Source: Glandiceps talaboti (Eukaryota > Hemichordata > Enteropneusta > Spengelidae). Taken from it: 64,000 nt of DNA. Under the pieces are notes generated by a model, which had not been told where the DNA came from, searched no databases, and worked only from the letters and a program-made list of their open reading frames with translations. This document shows positions 36,901 through 48,700 of this stretch, in pieces. The position numbers were made by a program, and so were the translations under genes. The stretch covers positions 7,871,259 to 7,935,258 of the forward strand of contig NC_135559.1 in assembly GCF_964340395.1 (NCBI RefSeq), read 5' to 3'. How positions within the stretch are numbered: position 1 is the stretch's first letter; every line of letters begins with the position of its first letter.

Positions 36901-39900
36901 ACCACCACTTTGCTAAATAGAAGTACATATGTGTTTATTCCACATCCATTTGTATTACTAGTGTACATGTAGTACCACTTCTGTATGTACACACAGGGTG
37001 TTTTTTTGTTTGTTTTTATTTCATTGAAGCTAGTTAATTCTGCTTGGACTGAGGGTCAGGGTAGGCTGGAGTAACACAATGCAGTATAGTTGACAAAGAA
37101 CAACTGACTGGCAGTTAAATATCAAGCAATCATACCACCTTTAAAGACTGGCATCTGTGAGTAGGGGTCAAAACAAGAACATACACATGTAGGGACTGGA
37201 ATAGCTCGTAAAAGCTGTCTTTGTAATTATCAATTGTGGACAGAACAATTGCAGTTCTCTCACACATATTTAGTTAAATGGGCATCAAAACTCAAAAACT
37301 GAATTTAGTTTAATAAATATTATGACATATTGTTGGTGAAGTTTATAAATATACATTGTATGTTTTACATTTGTTTAGACTACAATAAATCTAAATTCTA
37401 AACAAAACAGTGAAAAATAACAAGTTAAGAAAATCTGTAGGGCATTGTGATTCTAGTCTGAAAACCTGACCTACAGATGGAGAAGATTGGCTTGTAATGT
37501 AATAGCTCAAATGATGGAAATTAAACTTAAAATAATTATTACAGGATGCATACATATCCTTCATAACTGAAATATGATAATGAAACAATGACAGTACTTT
37601 TTATTACATCAAATCATTTGTATAAAAAAATTCTATAAATATAATGTGATCTCATGTCCTGCCATAATATTCTGGACAATCAATGTACACATACATTTTG
37701 TATAAACCTATGCTATTTCTGTACCTTTTCTCATACAAAACTGACTACAATTCACTTGCTGAAGTAGACACTCCAAGCATTAGTTTACTGGGTGTGGTTC
37801 ACTTTGTGTTGACCTTTGACCTTTTAAATCACCTACCTGACAACTTGCCCAGGTATATCTAATGTATGTAGTGTTTATATTCTACCATACTATGAACGAG
37901 AGATGTATTGGGTTGTCACCAAAAACATATATCCACCTTACTACGCATATTTGCTTTAGACAGAAGTAACATTTACGTCATAACTAATAATATAAAATAA
38001 TTTCTATGGCTGGCAGCTTATATACCAGCTTTTTATGTTGTCTACATATGTTGGGTTTTTTGTTCATTTTTGAAGAAAATTTTAGATAAATCTTATGTTT
38101 CAAAGAGTATATTTTTGTTCATTTTCCTATTACTACCATTAGTACTATTGTACAACATCCATGTGTACACAACTCAGTGTCTCCTCCTATTTGATGTTCC
38201 CCTTGTCTAGAAACTATACATTTTGTACATATTGTTGGGCTTATTTTTCCACGATCTCTCTCTCCGCTGTAGGGTGAAATGGCTTTCTCTAGCACAACAT
38301 TCCATGATTCATTCTTGCTGTCATTCTGTTCTCGGGTGGACCACTCCGTCTTTAACTATGTGGTAACCCTCCAAACTTTGATGTTCCCATATAGTATAAC
38401 ATGTGGCAGCCCACCAAAATCTGATGTTGCTCTCTTAGTAGTCACTATGTGGCAACCCACAAGAATTTGATGTTGCCCTAGCCCTTATAATATTACATAT
38501 ACGTGGCAAGTTGCGACCCATCAAAATTAGATTTTCTCATATGATCCCTTCTTATGTGGCAACCCACCATAATTTAATGTGCCCCTTTCCCTTACTATGT
38601 GGTGACTCATCCATCCACACAAACAACAAAATATTGTTATTGATTTTAAAAGTACACACGTACAAACTGTCTCCCTGGTCCCTGTAAATCTTCAATGACA
38701 ACTTGCCAATGATTATATCATACATGGATATTGTATTCAAATGATATACAAAACTTGTTATAATACCCATTGTGTTTAGCATCACAAGTTGTATAGAACA
38801 ACATGTACAATCCTGTGTTTTCACATTCTACATGTACATGTGATGATCACACGACAATCTAGACGACATAATTGGTCTTATTACAATTCAAATATACAAT
38901 CCATGTACACGTGTGAGCCCATGTCTTATTATGTGGATGGGCACCACCTTACACAACGTGGAGCTGGGAAGGGTGTTGAAAAGAGTGACAAACTGCAATA
39001 TATAATACATGTATCTATACTTTACTGGGGTGCCCTACCCAAATCTAGTCTTGTTAATATATAGTATCATTAGTACGATTTATACCTTCACTCACACAGT
39101 TGGCATCCAGACTAACCCAAATCATGATGCAAGGAAGAAATGGAAGCAATATGTAACTTTATTAGACCCCCTCCCCCACCCCTCCTCAGTTAATGGGATT
39201 CCAAAAGCCTTACCAAAATACAGAGTAATGGTTACCTTTGATAGAAATGGTTTGACACAACTTATTCATATAGTTCACTAAATCACAATTTTTACATAAA
39301 ATCTACATCTGCACCATTCCTGTACATACATGTACATTTAACCCATACTTTCAGATTTATCGTATCGGCAAATACGCACTGGACTGGACTATTGTAAACT
39401 ATTGGAACTTTGAACAGGTCTTTGACCTCTATCAAAAGTAAAAGATGAAGAAGATGATGAAGATGATGATGATGATCATGTATCTCCAACTCAACAAATT
39501 CATGGTTCTAAAGTTAAGAATCATCATAATGAGGAATACTGGGTGACCTGTACATGCATTTCAAAATAATTAGACATGGTGATATTTTACAGGCCATGAA
39601 AACAACAATGCCAGGGAAATCATTTCATGCAGCTGCACTTCTTAAAACATTGTCAGTAGTATTCTGTTAATTTCCGGCAACAAGCTATAGAAATTGCATT
39701 GGATGAATTGAACATCTCTCTCCATGCAGTATGTGTGTACATATATCTAACAAATCTGTATAAGGCATTGGGGGTTGAGTATTTTTAAGTGAACCACTGC
39801 ACAATTCTCCTTTTTCAGTTTCCAGTTGTCAGTGTTGCCAAATAACTAACCACATTCCATACTGTGGAACAGATGTTGTGCCTAGGCGAGGCTAGACCAT

Positions 39901-40726
39901 GGATGTATACTATTAGTGAGACTAATACCATGACTAGACTAGACACAGGCCTGACACATGTGCTACTGATGACCTTGCTGCTTGAAAATAGGTGTGAATA
40001 ACACAGAAATACATACATTACCAAGAAAACTTAGTCAGGAATTTTAATACTAGTAGTATTTGGTTTTCAAAACAAAAACAATACAATTAGATGCAATTGT
40101 TATGATAATGTTATGCATTTGTTGACAGGTTTTATTTTCAGAGTTACAAGTATTGTATTCAAAAACAAATTATAACTCAATTGACACCTGGATTTAAAGA
40201 ACTATGTAGGGTTTTATACTTCCTCATTCTCATTATAGATCTTACAGACCTACTACAAACAGTTTGACACCGCCCAGTTATGTGAACAGGTGACTCATTC
40301 GGCATGAATACCCTTTTCTGAATGTAAATTACTAGTTTGTATTATAAACTTGGCCCGCTCTCTGGGTGGTGTCACCTGTCCTAGATCAAATACGGAAGTC
40401 ATGTTGAGTTGCGTCGTCGGTCAGAATTGACAAGCGAAAGAAATTATCATGTATGTTTAGTTTCGTCTATAATTTTTTACAATTTAGTGATGTTAGGTAT
40501 GTGAAATATTTGTAAGACGTTTGTTTATGTATTTATTAATTAAATTAAAATGGTTCGTGAGCTTGGAAACTATCCGGCCTGCAGCTGGGATAACTTCATC
40601 AGGACCAGAGGGAATACCCTCAAAGTCAACATTGCCACCTGTACGGTGTTGCCATGATAGAGAAGTAAACGCCGGGGAGATCTGAACATTTCGTAAAATG
40701 AAACTTACCGGTTCTATATGCGCCAT
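21202..40726 (-). CDS. STK25: STE20-like kinase, GCK-III subfamily (STK25/MST3/MST4-like), 8 coding exons
   Basis: Spliced product of 413 residues. Exons (read downward): 40726-40709, 33254-33024, 26486-26321, 24381-24224, 23575-23390, 22873-22728, 22143-21939, 21333-21202. All introns are GT-AG and in frame. GCK-III kinases act at the Golgi and in STRIPAK complexes, binding PDCD10/CCM3 through the C-terminus. Residues seen: glycine loop GKGSFGEV 23-30, catalytic Lys45, HRDIKAANV 134-142 with Asp136, DFG 154-156, activation-loop Thr174 in the GTPFWMAPE stretch, and ELAKGEPP-like ELARGEPP. An acidic run (seven Asp) follows the kinase domain near 291-297, and LKEKH plus [19 protein letters not shown] at 371-399 form the PDCD10-binding region. 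[26 protein letters not shown] and LKEKH agree best with human STK25 (426 residues), but invertebrates probably have one gene for STK24/25/26. Odd point: residue 42 is Asp where relatives have the Val of VAIK. The stop overlaps a possible GTGAGT donor. Confidence 0.93.
21449..21597 (+). pseudogene. Retroelement 3' coding remnant (Penelope-like type, tentative)
   Basis: A short open stretch reads [15 protein letters not shown] and, further on, [20 protein letters not shown] before a stop. The pattern IDW, ID, RKIKEAI, GYQ resembles the C-terminal tail found in reverse-transcriptase/GIY-YIG retroelements of many animals. Only this tail remains, in intron 7 of the kinase and antisense to it. After it come two CCACCTAGTGG-type motifs (21621 and 21691). 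The identification rests on pattern memory, not on a search. Confidence 0.3.
22404..22500. mobile_element. Half copy of CCTAAGGG fold-back family
   Basis: ACTCATAGTGACAACCCTTAG, then GAGTATTTTCCAGCTGAATG and AAGAAAAATATTGG match the right half of the element at 26028-26176. The left half is missing. It lies in intron 6 of the kinase. Confidence 0.6.
22905..23264. repeat. GAAT microsatellite with higher-order units
   Basis: GAAT tetramers with an embedded, repeated segment (AAGGCATGAATGAGCAACTG, then AATGACTGAATGACATAAAT). It lies in intron 5 of the kinase and directly abuts a partial CCTAAGGG fold-back. Minus-strand frames (SFIHSFIHS) are by-products. Confidence 0.95.
23270..23380. mobile_element. 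Partial copy of CCTAAGGG fold-back family
   Basis: CCTAAGGGTTTGTTACTACTC facing GTAGTGACAAGACCC and CCTTAGG, followed by the TTTTCTTCAGCTGAACAATG end. The left end is lost into the GAAT array. Confidence 0.55.
24852..25003. mobile_element. TTTAAAGGGCC-family MITE copy
   Basis: TTTAAAGGCAAGGGTTTCAAT, then TCCTAGGTTCTTGCATTAG, a TCATATGTTCTGG block and CCTGGGCCTG at the end. It aligns with the copies at 13282 and 30419. It lies in intron 3 of the kinase. Confidence 0.55.
25435..25889. mobile_element. Fold-back element, about 455 bp, 140-bp arms
   Basis: The left arm (AATCTGATTAAAATCTGATG, then TAGTGTACAC, TTTTTGGCTGTTACGTT, GTTACATACATCTGACAC, AATACCATAGGTTTTCC) is inverted on the right with about ten percent differences. 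The middle holds TGATAATATCGATATGATAA. It lies in intron 3 of the kinase. No clear target duplication; no coding content. Confidence 0.8.
26028..26176. mobile_element. CCTAAGGG fold-back element, complete copy
   Basis: ATTTCCCAATATTTGTTTTC on the left and its inverse near 26150-26176. Inner arms are GGAAAATACGAATAACCTAAG and its inverse CTTAGGTCGTGCGTATTTTCC. About 150 bp in total. It lies in intron 3 of the kinase, 145 bp from exon 3. Partial relatives are at 22404 and 23270. Confidence 0.7.
26553..27000. repeat. 77-bp minisatellite, six copies
   Basis: Near-identical 77-bp units start at 26553, 26630, 26707, 26784, 26861 and 26938 (CAGTGTAAGGTAAACGGGTA type), immediately upstream of kinase exon 3. 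Because 77 is not a multiple of three and no frame of the unit contains a stop on the minus strand, three long overlapping frames (141, 155 and 192 residues) are open. They are not in frame with exon 3. Confidence 0.97.
27889..27958. repeat. ATCA microsatellite
   Basis: About seventeen copies of ATCA. Confidence 0.95.
28944..29910. mobile_element. TTAAAGGAAAAGTC MITE with its end amplified into a satellite
   Basis: A MITE copy begins TTAAAGGAAAAGTCTAGAC (28944) and reaches the inverse end GACTTTTCCTGTAC near 29240. Its inner part includes AAGAGATTGTG, ATGATGTCATCACAA and AAATGGCCACACA. From about 29175 to 29910 the right-hand 65-bp end (GATAGCAGTAATCAATACAA, then GTGTACTAAAGGTAGAAATAA and GTCTGACTGGACTTTTCC) is repeated about eleven times. 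A three-unit block of about 190 bp is itself duplicated (29250-29437 and 29437-29620). It lies in intron 2 of the kinase. Confidence 0.85.
30419..30743. mobile_element. TTTAAAGGGCC-family MITE, tandem dimer
   Basis: Starts TTAAAGGCCAGCGTTTCAAT and ends GAAGTGGGCCTTTAA, so the ends are inverted copies. Inside, two related units follow one another (30419-about 30585 and about 30591-30743), each with a TTCTCACATTAG-like block, GATCATT, GGCCAA and GCTCTGCCA. Confidence 0.65.
31350..32590. mobile_element. Non-autonomous DNA transposon, 1.24 kb, hAT-like
   Basis: Begins CAGGGTTCGTAC and ends with the inverse GTACGAACCCTG. It is flanked by TATGTA on both sides (31344-31349 and 32591-32596). Both ends carry direct subterminal repeats of TTTTCCAGGG (three or four on the left, about ten on the right), the kind of arrangement used as transposase-binding sites in hAT elements. 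No transposase frame was recognised in the 1-kb interior. The minus-strand frame at 32453-32758 (GKPWKTLEN repeats) is a translation of the subterminal repeats. Superfamily is tentative: hAT duplications are usually 8 bp, and I see 6. Confidence 0.75.
33405..33660. repeat. Four-unit array of the TTAAAGGAAAAGTC MITE end
   Basis: Four copies of the 60-65-bp GATAGCAGTAATCAATACAA unit, same family as 29175-29910, in intron 1 of the kinase 150 bp from exon 2. Confidence 0.85.
38355..38615. repeat. Degenerate minisatellite GTGGCAACCCACC
   Basis: About five diverged copies of a 50-65-bp unit with TATGTGGCAACCCACCA and AATTTGATGTTGCCC. Confidence 0.7.
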
Positions 40727-41100
40727 GCCAGAAGTCTAACAACGGATACTCTCACGACAATTATAACAGCTGACAAACCGATCTAAAATACAATCCGAGT
40801 TTGTAGGCGTCTGGAAACGTTCGCTGATATTTACTTGCAGCAAGTTGGATGGACTCGACTGTTTACAAATTTCCGGATAAAATTCACACAAATATTCCAC
40901 AGTTTAACAATAATTTTCAAATACACCAACGATACACGTGCACCAGATCATTAATCAAAAAGGGGGTTCGGCTTCGCTGTCTCCCTACCGGATTTTAATC
41001 GTTCGATCTTATCCGCAGTTACTTCCAGTTCGTACAGATGGCCGCCATGTTGGTGTTATTTGATAGGGCGTGGTAGCAGCTTTTATAATCTCCTACTAAT
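40727..41100 (-). promoter_or_regulatory. 5' UTR / promoter region of the STK25-like gene
   Basis: On the minus strand AACATGGCGGC at 41041-41051 matches the YY1 motif, which often lies just downstream of transcription starts. The ATG inside it opens a 9-codon upstream frame (41048-41019, MAAICTNWK). If transcription starts upstream of 41050, this is an upstream ORF. No cDNA evidence. Confidence 0.4.
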
Positions 41101-43789
41101 GCGCAGGTCACAAAGTAGATCGTAAACAGTAGATAAGCTACTGAAAAATTTCACAAAATACTGAACCTAAATTACTTATCTGTTTTTTTAAGGCTTCTAA
41201 GGCATATGAGTGGATGTTTGTGTATTAATATGTGGTAAGTGGCACAATGAAGGGAATTCACATGGCGAATGAATATAAATGACAGAGGGTTACAGGATGA
41301 GACCATTTTTCCGGACTACATATACATACAGACAATTACAAAACTATGATGGCGCACTAAATCAAGTGGAGTCGTCGTCGACGCGTCATGTATGTGCACG
41401 ACACTTCGTCCGCGACTCTGTCACCAACTTGACAATATAGTGGAAATTTAATCGCTATGATTTTCAACAATTTTTAAAATGAAGCAATGGGTTCGAATTT
41501 ATTTATGGATAGGTAAAAAAAATAAACAAATGTTTGTATATTGTAAAGTAGAAGATCGGAATGTGTTACTTTTAAATTTCAGATCTCACTTTTACTGTTT
41601 TAGCAACAGAGATAAACTTGTAGTGATATCTAGCCACCGATATTTTCTCACAAATTATATTGATAAATAGCATAAACCTCATACCAGCATGGTTGTCTGG
41701 ACATTACAGTGCCAGATCTGAGCTAGAGCAACACGCAGTGTACACTCAATCAAGTACTCATTAGTACATGGTATTATTGATACATAGGGTTGAACATTTC
41801 AAACGACATTTATTCAAAGGTAACCTAACTAATACACTAAGCACATTGTCAAGCCTGCAAAATAAGATTCATTTTCCAAATCTGACAGCTGTTGAATTCT
41901 TAAACTATTCAATAAAAAATCCAGAATTTTAGAACTAATATAAGCTTGTTAGGGCCGACGTCAAAAGACAAACTAAACTTAATATAGTTTAACGTTTGAA
42001 TGAAGGTGGACGTGAACGTGGTTCAACGAAATTAAGTTTATCATACGACAGAACGATTTTAATTTAAATATGAAATCGAAATATGGAAAATTAAACCAAT
42101 GACCAAAATTATAATCTTCAGATTCTCTCTAAACCCCATTCGCAATATTTTAAGCTTTATACCTCCTGAATTAAAATATGATGGCCTTGTGTTTTTATCA
42201 GAGCTATACGCGTAGTTTCAGTGTGAAAAATACTGCGATCGAATGCCAGTGTGGTCCACAAAACTAACAATTTAGTTTTGAAGGGGTAGTGGGGAGGGGT
42301 GCTGAGGCAAAAGTAAAGCAAGTTATTTTTTTAAGTCACGTGGTATAAGCTTATACATGTACCAAGTTATACGAAATATGACATTTAGTGTCCTTAAATC
42401 TAATTAATGTGAGATTTAGAAGTTACAAATCTAACGAAGTAGTGTTGTGTTCAATGACACAAATCTATTATTTCTGCATTTGACGAAACCGAAGAAACCG
42501 TCGAGAATACAGGCCGAACCCTCTTTCACGTGCTCCAAAAAGTTTCCCTTCTCCACCCTTTTTATGTCCGTCACGTGTGAATCGTCCGATCGAACACGTA
42601 TCCGGTCATCCTGGAATCGGACCTAGCTAGAAAATGCCACTGTGTACTCGAAGTGTCGATATTTCTTAGAAATGTTATTGTAAGGCTCATGTTCGGCTGA
42701 CGTCATTACACATATGCCAAGACATCCGCACTAAAAAAATTAAACCTAATTCTCACAAGTCAGAGTACAATTTTTCTGCTGACGCAACGGAAAAAATATT
42801 ACTTGCCGATTCTTATAAAGTAAATGATCACATATTGTGATAATGATACTTCTATACCATGCAGTATATATTGTATATATTTCCCGGAAGCCGCTAGACA
42901 GGATATCGTGTCAACATATTTTGGTTTTTGTAATACTATAGTATACGGATATTTCAATATGAGGCACAAATTATCACGAAAAGCTATAAAGTTTAAAGAC
43001 TGTGCCCCTTTACATGTAATTCAGACGAGTTTGGAATGTACATACAATACAAAGCAATGTAAGATTGTGTAGTACGAGTAATAACTAGTACTTTAGAATA
43101 TTGCCGTTGGTGGCGCTCTTGTAAGCTAGCTATACTCCAACTCGTACACTAAAGCAGGGTCGTTACTGCGGCACTTGACAGTCCGAAAGTTTTATCTAAT
43201 CAATGGAATGCCAAAGTATTGCTGTCTCTACTGTAATTCAAAACCCCATAAATTAAGATATATTATGACACTTCTTAACACGAGACATTATGGCTAAAAA
43301 GATTGGACACTTCAATTTACAAGAAGAAAATTATATTCCATGAGTCTAGTTTTAGTTTGTGACTCGACTCTGTTTGCTGATACCTTGATTTCCATAGTAG
43401 TATATCAACAATAGTTTTAGTTTGTGTCTATCTTAGTTTGTCTATAGCTTGATTTGCATAGTAGTATATCAACAATAGTTTTAGTTTGGTGTCTATCTTA
43501 GTTTGCCTATAGCTGATTTCCATAGTAGTATATCAGCAACAGTTTTAGTTTGGTGTCTATCTTAGTTTGCCTATAGCCTGATTTCCATAGTAGTATATCA
43601 GCAATAGTTTTAATTTGTGCCTATCTTAGTTTGCCTATAGTTTGATTTCCGTACAACAACCGTTTTAGTTTGTGTCTATCCGTTTGCCAATAACCTGATT
43701 TCCCCATAGTAGTATCTGACCCACTGGGAACTCAATCTTCAAAAACACATCAAACACGAACACAATTATATTTCAATAATGAGAACACA
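41101..43789. other. Intergenic stretch between STK25-like and XRRA1
   Basis: No recognisable gene. It ends with the 60-bp minisatellite at 43349-43720, beside the XRRA1 polyadenylation signal. Frames at 41479-41670 and 42824-43072 resemble nothing known. Confidence 0.6.
43349..43720. repeat. 60-bp minisatellite GTTTTAGTTTGTGTCTATC
   Basis: About six copies of a 60-64-bp unit (AGTTTTAGTTTGTGTCTATC, TTAGTTTGCCTATAGC, TGATTTCCATAGTAGTATAT). The same unit is tandem in NKAP introns 4 and 5 (59165-59300, 59985-60240). Confidence 0.9.
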
Positions 43790-43795
43790 TTTATT
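43790..43795 (-). promoter_or_regulatory. Polyadenylation signal of XRRA1
   Basis: AATAAA on the minus strand 543 bp after the XRRA1 stop, followed by AT-rich sequence. Probable end of the 3' UTR (44337 to about 43775). Confidence 0.6.
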
Positions 43796-44337
43796 CATCA
43801 CTTTTATAAAACATTATGTACATATAACACAAAAACGTCAATTTAAACTATATACAAATCATTCGATCATTTCCTGAAAACTAGTTAATTTAATTGCGTT
43901 AAACGTTAAATTTTCATTTTCTTGATACATGATTCAAGTAAAACACACTCTGTGTGCCTATGTGGGTTTGCTTGTAGTTATAATACATACAACATATATT
44001 TACAAAAGTCCAACTCTTGGTTGAAATTTAAAGATATCAAACTACAGTCTGGAGATGGGTGTGAAGAGCGCACTCTAGTGGTGAAGAGTGAACTCTAATG
44101 GTGAAATTTTGTTTTTAATGCAAAAATTTTAATGTACATAAAAGTTTCGAATTTTGAACATTTGAAATCATTTTTTTTCTGAAAATTTCTTTTCAGATGT
44201 GTGGCTTAGTTTAAAACTTTGCTCATGCTTAGCTTTGTTTTATAAAGCTTGACGCAGTGTTGCATATTTTGAGACAAGTTGCTTTCAGCGTTCTGGTTCT
44301 GTCGTTAAAATGTCACAATCTGTCTTGAGCTACTGAG

Positions 44338-45719
44338 CTACGCAGACTTGCTTTTGTGACTCGGTGATTTCGCCTCACTTTTATTCTTTCTCAGTTTTTG
44401 ACGAGACTCATTCACAGCTTCTAGTGTTTTTTCCAGGGTGTCACTTTTTTCTCTGCCGTCCTTTATTGAAGCTGCCCTGACAGTTTTATACCTAGTCTGG
44501 ATCTGTTGGAATAAAAGAAGAAACGAAATAATACTGTGTATCTACCAACAAACATGCTGCAGTGTTCTCCCCAATATAGAGAAAGTACTGTGCTAACACC
44601 ATCCTTGCTACCCAGGCTGCCATACTTGGCAGGTTTCTGCCATACTATGTTCTCCCCACTATAGAGAAAATACTGCACTAACACCATCCTTGCCATCTAG
44701 GCTGCTGTACTTGGCAGGTTTTTGCCATACTATGTTCTCCCCACTATAGAGAAAGTACAGTGCTAACACTTGTCCTGGCCACCCAGGCCACCATGTTTGA
44801 CAGGTTTCTACCATGCTGTGTTCTCCCCACTATAGAGAAAGCATAGTGCTAACACTTGTCCTTGCCACCCAAGCCACCATGCTAAGCTAAGCTTCAAAAG
44901 ACTTTAAGTGTTTCTTGAGGTTGAATAATCTTTGAATGACAATATAATAATAATACTTTAACATGAAGTGAAATGGCTTACTGCAATGTCCATGTGTGTA
45001 TGTGTTGAAATATAAACATGTCAGTGTATGTTTCAATGTTGAAGACATGCATACATTATATGTGTATAGGCCCAGTAGGCTGCTCATTATGCAATCATAA
45101 TGCAAATTACCATATCCCTGGATTTACTTTCTTACCTGTGATAATAAATGTACTGCCTCTGGGAATTCTTTCTTAAATTTCTTTTTGTCTTCTAATATTG
45201 CTGCTAGATTGGCCTCCTCTGTTGTAACTCGGTTTTTCATCTGTTCCAACATTTCTTCTAACTTCTCAGCTTTGTCCTTGTACTTGGCTCCAAAGTCTAC
45301 TTTACTCTGTCAATATAATAATCACACATCAATCATTATGTACTAGATATTTGACGACGTCAGCCTCTCGTGTATACGTTACTATTACTACATGGTTTCA
45401 GCCCATGGGTTAACAATTCACACACACACACACGCACACACACACGCACACACACATGCGCGCACACACACACACACACACATACATACACACATACACA
45501 TACACACACATACACACACACACATACATACACACACACGCACTAATACACACAACAAAATATAGACACAAACATAGACACATACATACATACATACACA
45601 CACAACAAAATATAGACACATACATACATACACACACAACAAAATATAGACACATACATACATACACACACAACAAAATATAGACACATACATACACATA
45701 CAGACACACACAGCAGAAC

Positions 45720-45754
<35 letters not shown>

Positions 45755-48700
45755 GGAGACACAATTACATAACTAAACACAGGCATATCAACATACAGAC
45801 ACATACATATACATCCCTATCATCACTTACCCTTTCATACGGTGCAAAAGGTTTCTGTAATCTGTCTAAATCAACTGTGTTGTCCTTGAAAACTACAGGA
45901 TGCTTCAGTGCATACTCCAATGCCTTCACGTTACCATGGATATCTACAAAATACAACAGTACAAGTTCATCTATGTTTAGAACAGAATTCTCAGTTTGTT
46001 AATGTGATTCAACTTTACATAATGATTTTGGGTGATAAAGGACCTAACTTAATGTTCCACTTTGAAACCTTGTAAAGAAGCCCTACTGCACTTGACACGT
46101 GTTCAGCCATTTTGGGGGATTTCCCGCATGGGTTTATGGGAAAACATCTGGTGATGACATCACAATTACCACAATCGACAAATACACAGAGATTTCAAAG
46201 GTAAATACGTTACCAAGGCACTACCTTATCATCCAAATCATAATACATGTATTTCAGTTGAGAGTAGTAATCAACACAAGTATACAGAAATAAGTCTGGC
46301 TGGACTTTTCCGTTAAATACAAAATGTTATGTCTGTTGAGATTGTCCAATCAGAGTATAACAGTTTAGTTTGAGAACCAATGAGCTGTTTCAGCCATAAA
46401 CCATTATGTCAAAGTTCAGGGAAACTGGGCATGAACATTCCATTCTAAACTAGGGGTGTTCGGTTTACCTGGAGGGAACATGATATCAGGATCCTCTTCA
46501 ACATCCAGTAAGAGTTCATAACCTTTGTACTTTTCAGGCATTACCATGGAAACAGCAGCACTGTCAATTCTTTCTTTCTTTTTATGTTTCCTTTTCTCTA
46601 TTTTGACTGTCGTCTCTTCTTTAAGTGGTTCTTCACCCTGATCATCAACCTACGATATCAAATAATGGAATAATCTCAATTTGTGACTGTGACTATCATA
46701 CATGTGGATTATATAATCATGTGTCTGATTTACAAAATTGTGTAACTGATTTACATAATCATGCATTTAATTTACATAATCATGATTTGCAATCACAGTT
46801 GATTTACATAATAATGCATATGACTTCCATAATTATGCATTGATTTACATAATCATTTACATAATGATGCATATAATTTACATAATAAATGCATTTGATT
46901 TACATATCATACACTTGATATTTACATAATCTGGTACTTTGTATGTTCAATGTGGTTACAGAATGACATATTAATGACTATCTGTTGTTGTTGTCCCTTC
47001 GTGAAATAAGGGACAGTTTTCTCCCGAGTTGATATGTTTATAGTATACATACCTGTGTAAGAAAGACTGGGTCATCAGCTGCAACAGGTGGCTTGTCATC
47101 TAACGTTACCTCCTCTTCCAAGTCCACAACCTCATCGACTCCAAAATTATCCTCTGTCCACGTCTTAGTTCTTGACATTCTGTCATCTTCTCCTGTCCAA
47201 CCATCTGGTGTTTTCTTAGGAGGTGGTGGTGTGGGTGTGATGGGTGGTAAGGGTTTAGTCTGGTCTAGGGATGATGGTGTAGGGGCTGATTTAGCTCTAG
47301 GGGGTGGTGGATGAGGTGTGACATTTTGGCTGGATGGCAAGGCAAGTCTGGAGGGTGCTTCTAACATCAACTGTTCTACAGGTACTTTGGGCACCTTTGG
47401 CACATGGCTTGAAACCTGAAATAGTAATTAGTAAAATCTTACAGACTATTTGCTTGGACATAGTTAGTTTGTAACTTAGGTAACCCATTATGGGGTACCT
47501 TCACACATTGGTCAACCATTTTCAGAACAGGCATGTACATATTGATATTATAATCATAATTTTCATACAGTTAGATTGATAAAATAAGAGACTTATGTGT
47601 TCCTTATAGAATTCATGATTGGGGAGTCATTTGGGCCCCTTTGTAATGCGTGTCCACTGCAGTGTACCCCTTCATGAAAGACAAATATTTTTATTGTGGA
47701 TCAAAATTAAAAGAAGTAGATGAGTCCAGAAGAACACCAAAATTTGGCGAGTCACAGCAACTTGCTGTGTGGCAGCAAAACATCAAATTGGCTTAGAGGG
47801 CACATTGGTCCACCCCAAGGTACTGGCACAGATTCAAGTCAGTTTTTCTCACTAATTGTGCATAATGTAACTGCTGTAATATCATGAAATACCTTTACAG
47901 AACCCAGACAAAAATGCCTTTATTTCCCAGAGTGCTGTTCCCTTTTAGCATCAACATGTCACAATAATTGTGATACATCATGTAATTAGTGTCTGCCTTA
48001 GCTTGTAAAATGTGACAGCCTACAGTATTAAAATCAGACTGTGAGGTGTTTCCATACCTGTCGAGACTTCTTTATTGGTACTTTAGGTCCTGGTTTCTGT
48101 ACCCTTGGTGGTTTAAGTCTAGTTAAGTGAATACCTAACCTATCTACTAGGTAACGTCTTAGTAATGGTGGGTCACCACTATTTTCTGTTGTCAATGGGT
48201 TGTTATGTATAACCAGCTCTGTTAACATTGGCCAGGCTGCTACAGCTAATAAGCCTTCCTCTTCCAATATCTGGAAAATAACAAATAGATTTATTGATAC
48301 AGTATTGCTACTCAGAGTTAAACCACGATTATGAACAAAACGTTCACCTCATTGGCATGTCAGGGGGTGCAACAACTTGGGTTGACAATGCTGAAAGTTA
48401 AGGAGTAATCTCATTTTCTGTATCAATTTTTTATGTTCATATATATAGGATGAGCCAGAGTTCAATGAAACATTTTCAAAAGATTTAGTCATGCTATTTT
48501 GTTTTGCACAGCTGTTCAAATAACAAATAGAAAGGGTGATAAGACAAAGAGATTGTGGTAACTGTGATGTCATCACCAGAAATTTTCCAATAAACCTTTG
48601 CAGGAAATACCAAAAATGGCCAAACACGTGTCAAGTGCTGTAGGGCTCATTTACAAGATTTCAAAGTTGAATAACTTATCGAGGTGCTATTTTATCACCC

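Larger units (their letters stand above)
33255..40708 (-). other. Intron 1 of the STK25-like gene
   Basis: The largest intron of the gene (7.45 kb). It holds an end-of-MITE tandem array next to exon 2 (33405-33660) and a degenerate minisatellite near 38355-38615; otherwise it is AT-rich sequence without recognisable genes. Frames of 60-100 codons (for example 36346-36648 and 39009-39281) resemble nothing known. Confidence 0.75.

Noticed and set aside
40493-40708. Extension of the first kinase exon to 77 residues
   Set aside because: Only the first six codons are coding; a GTAAGT donor follows and the rest is intron.
45410-45804. CVCVC/YVC-rich frames
   Set aside because: CA-rich microsatellite in an XRRA1 intron.
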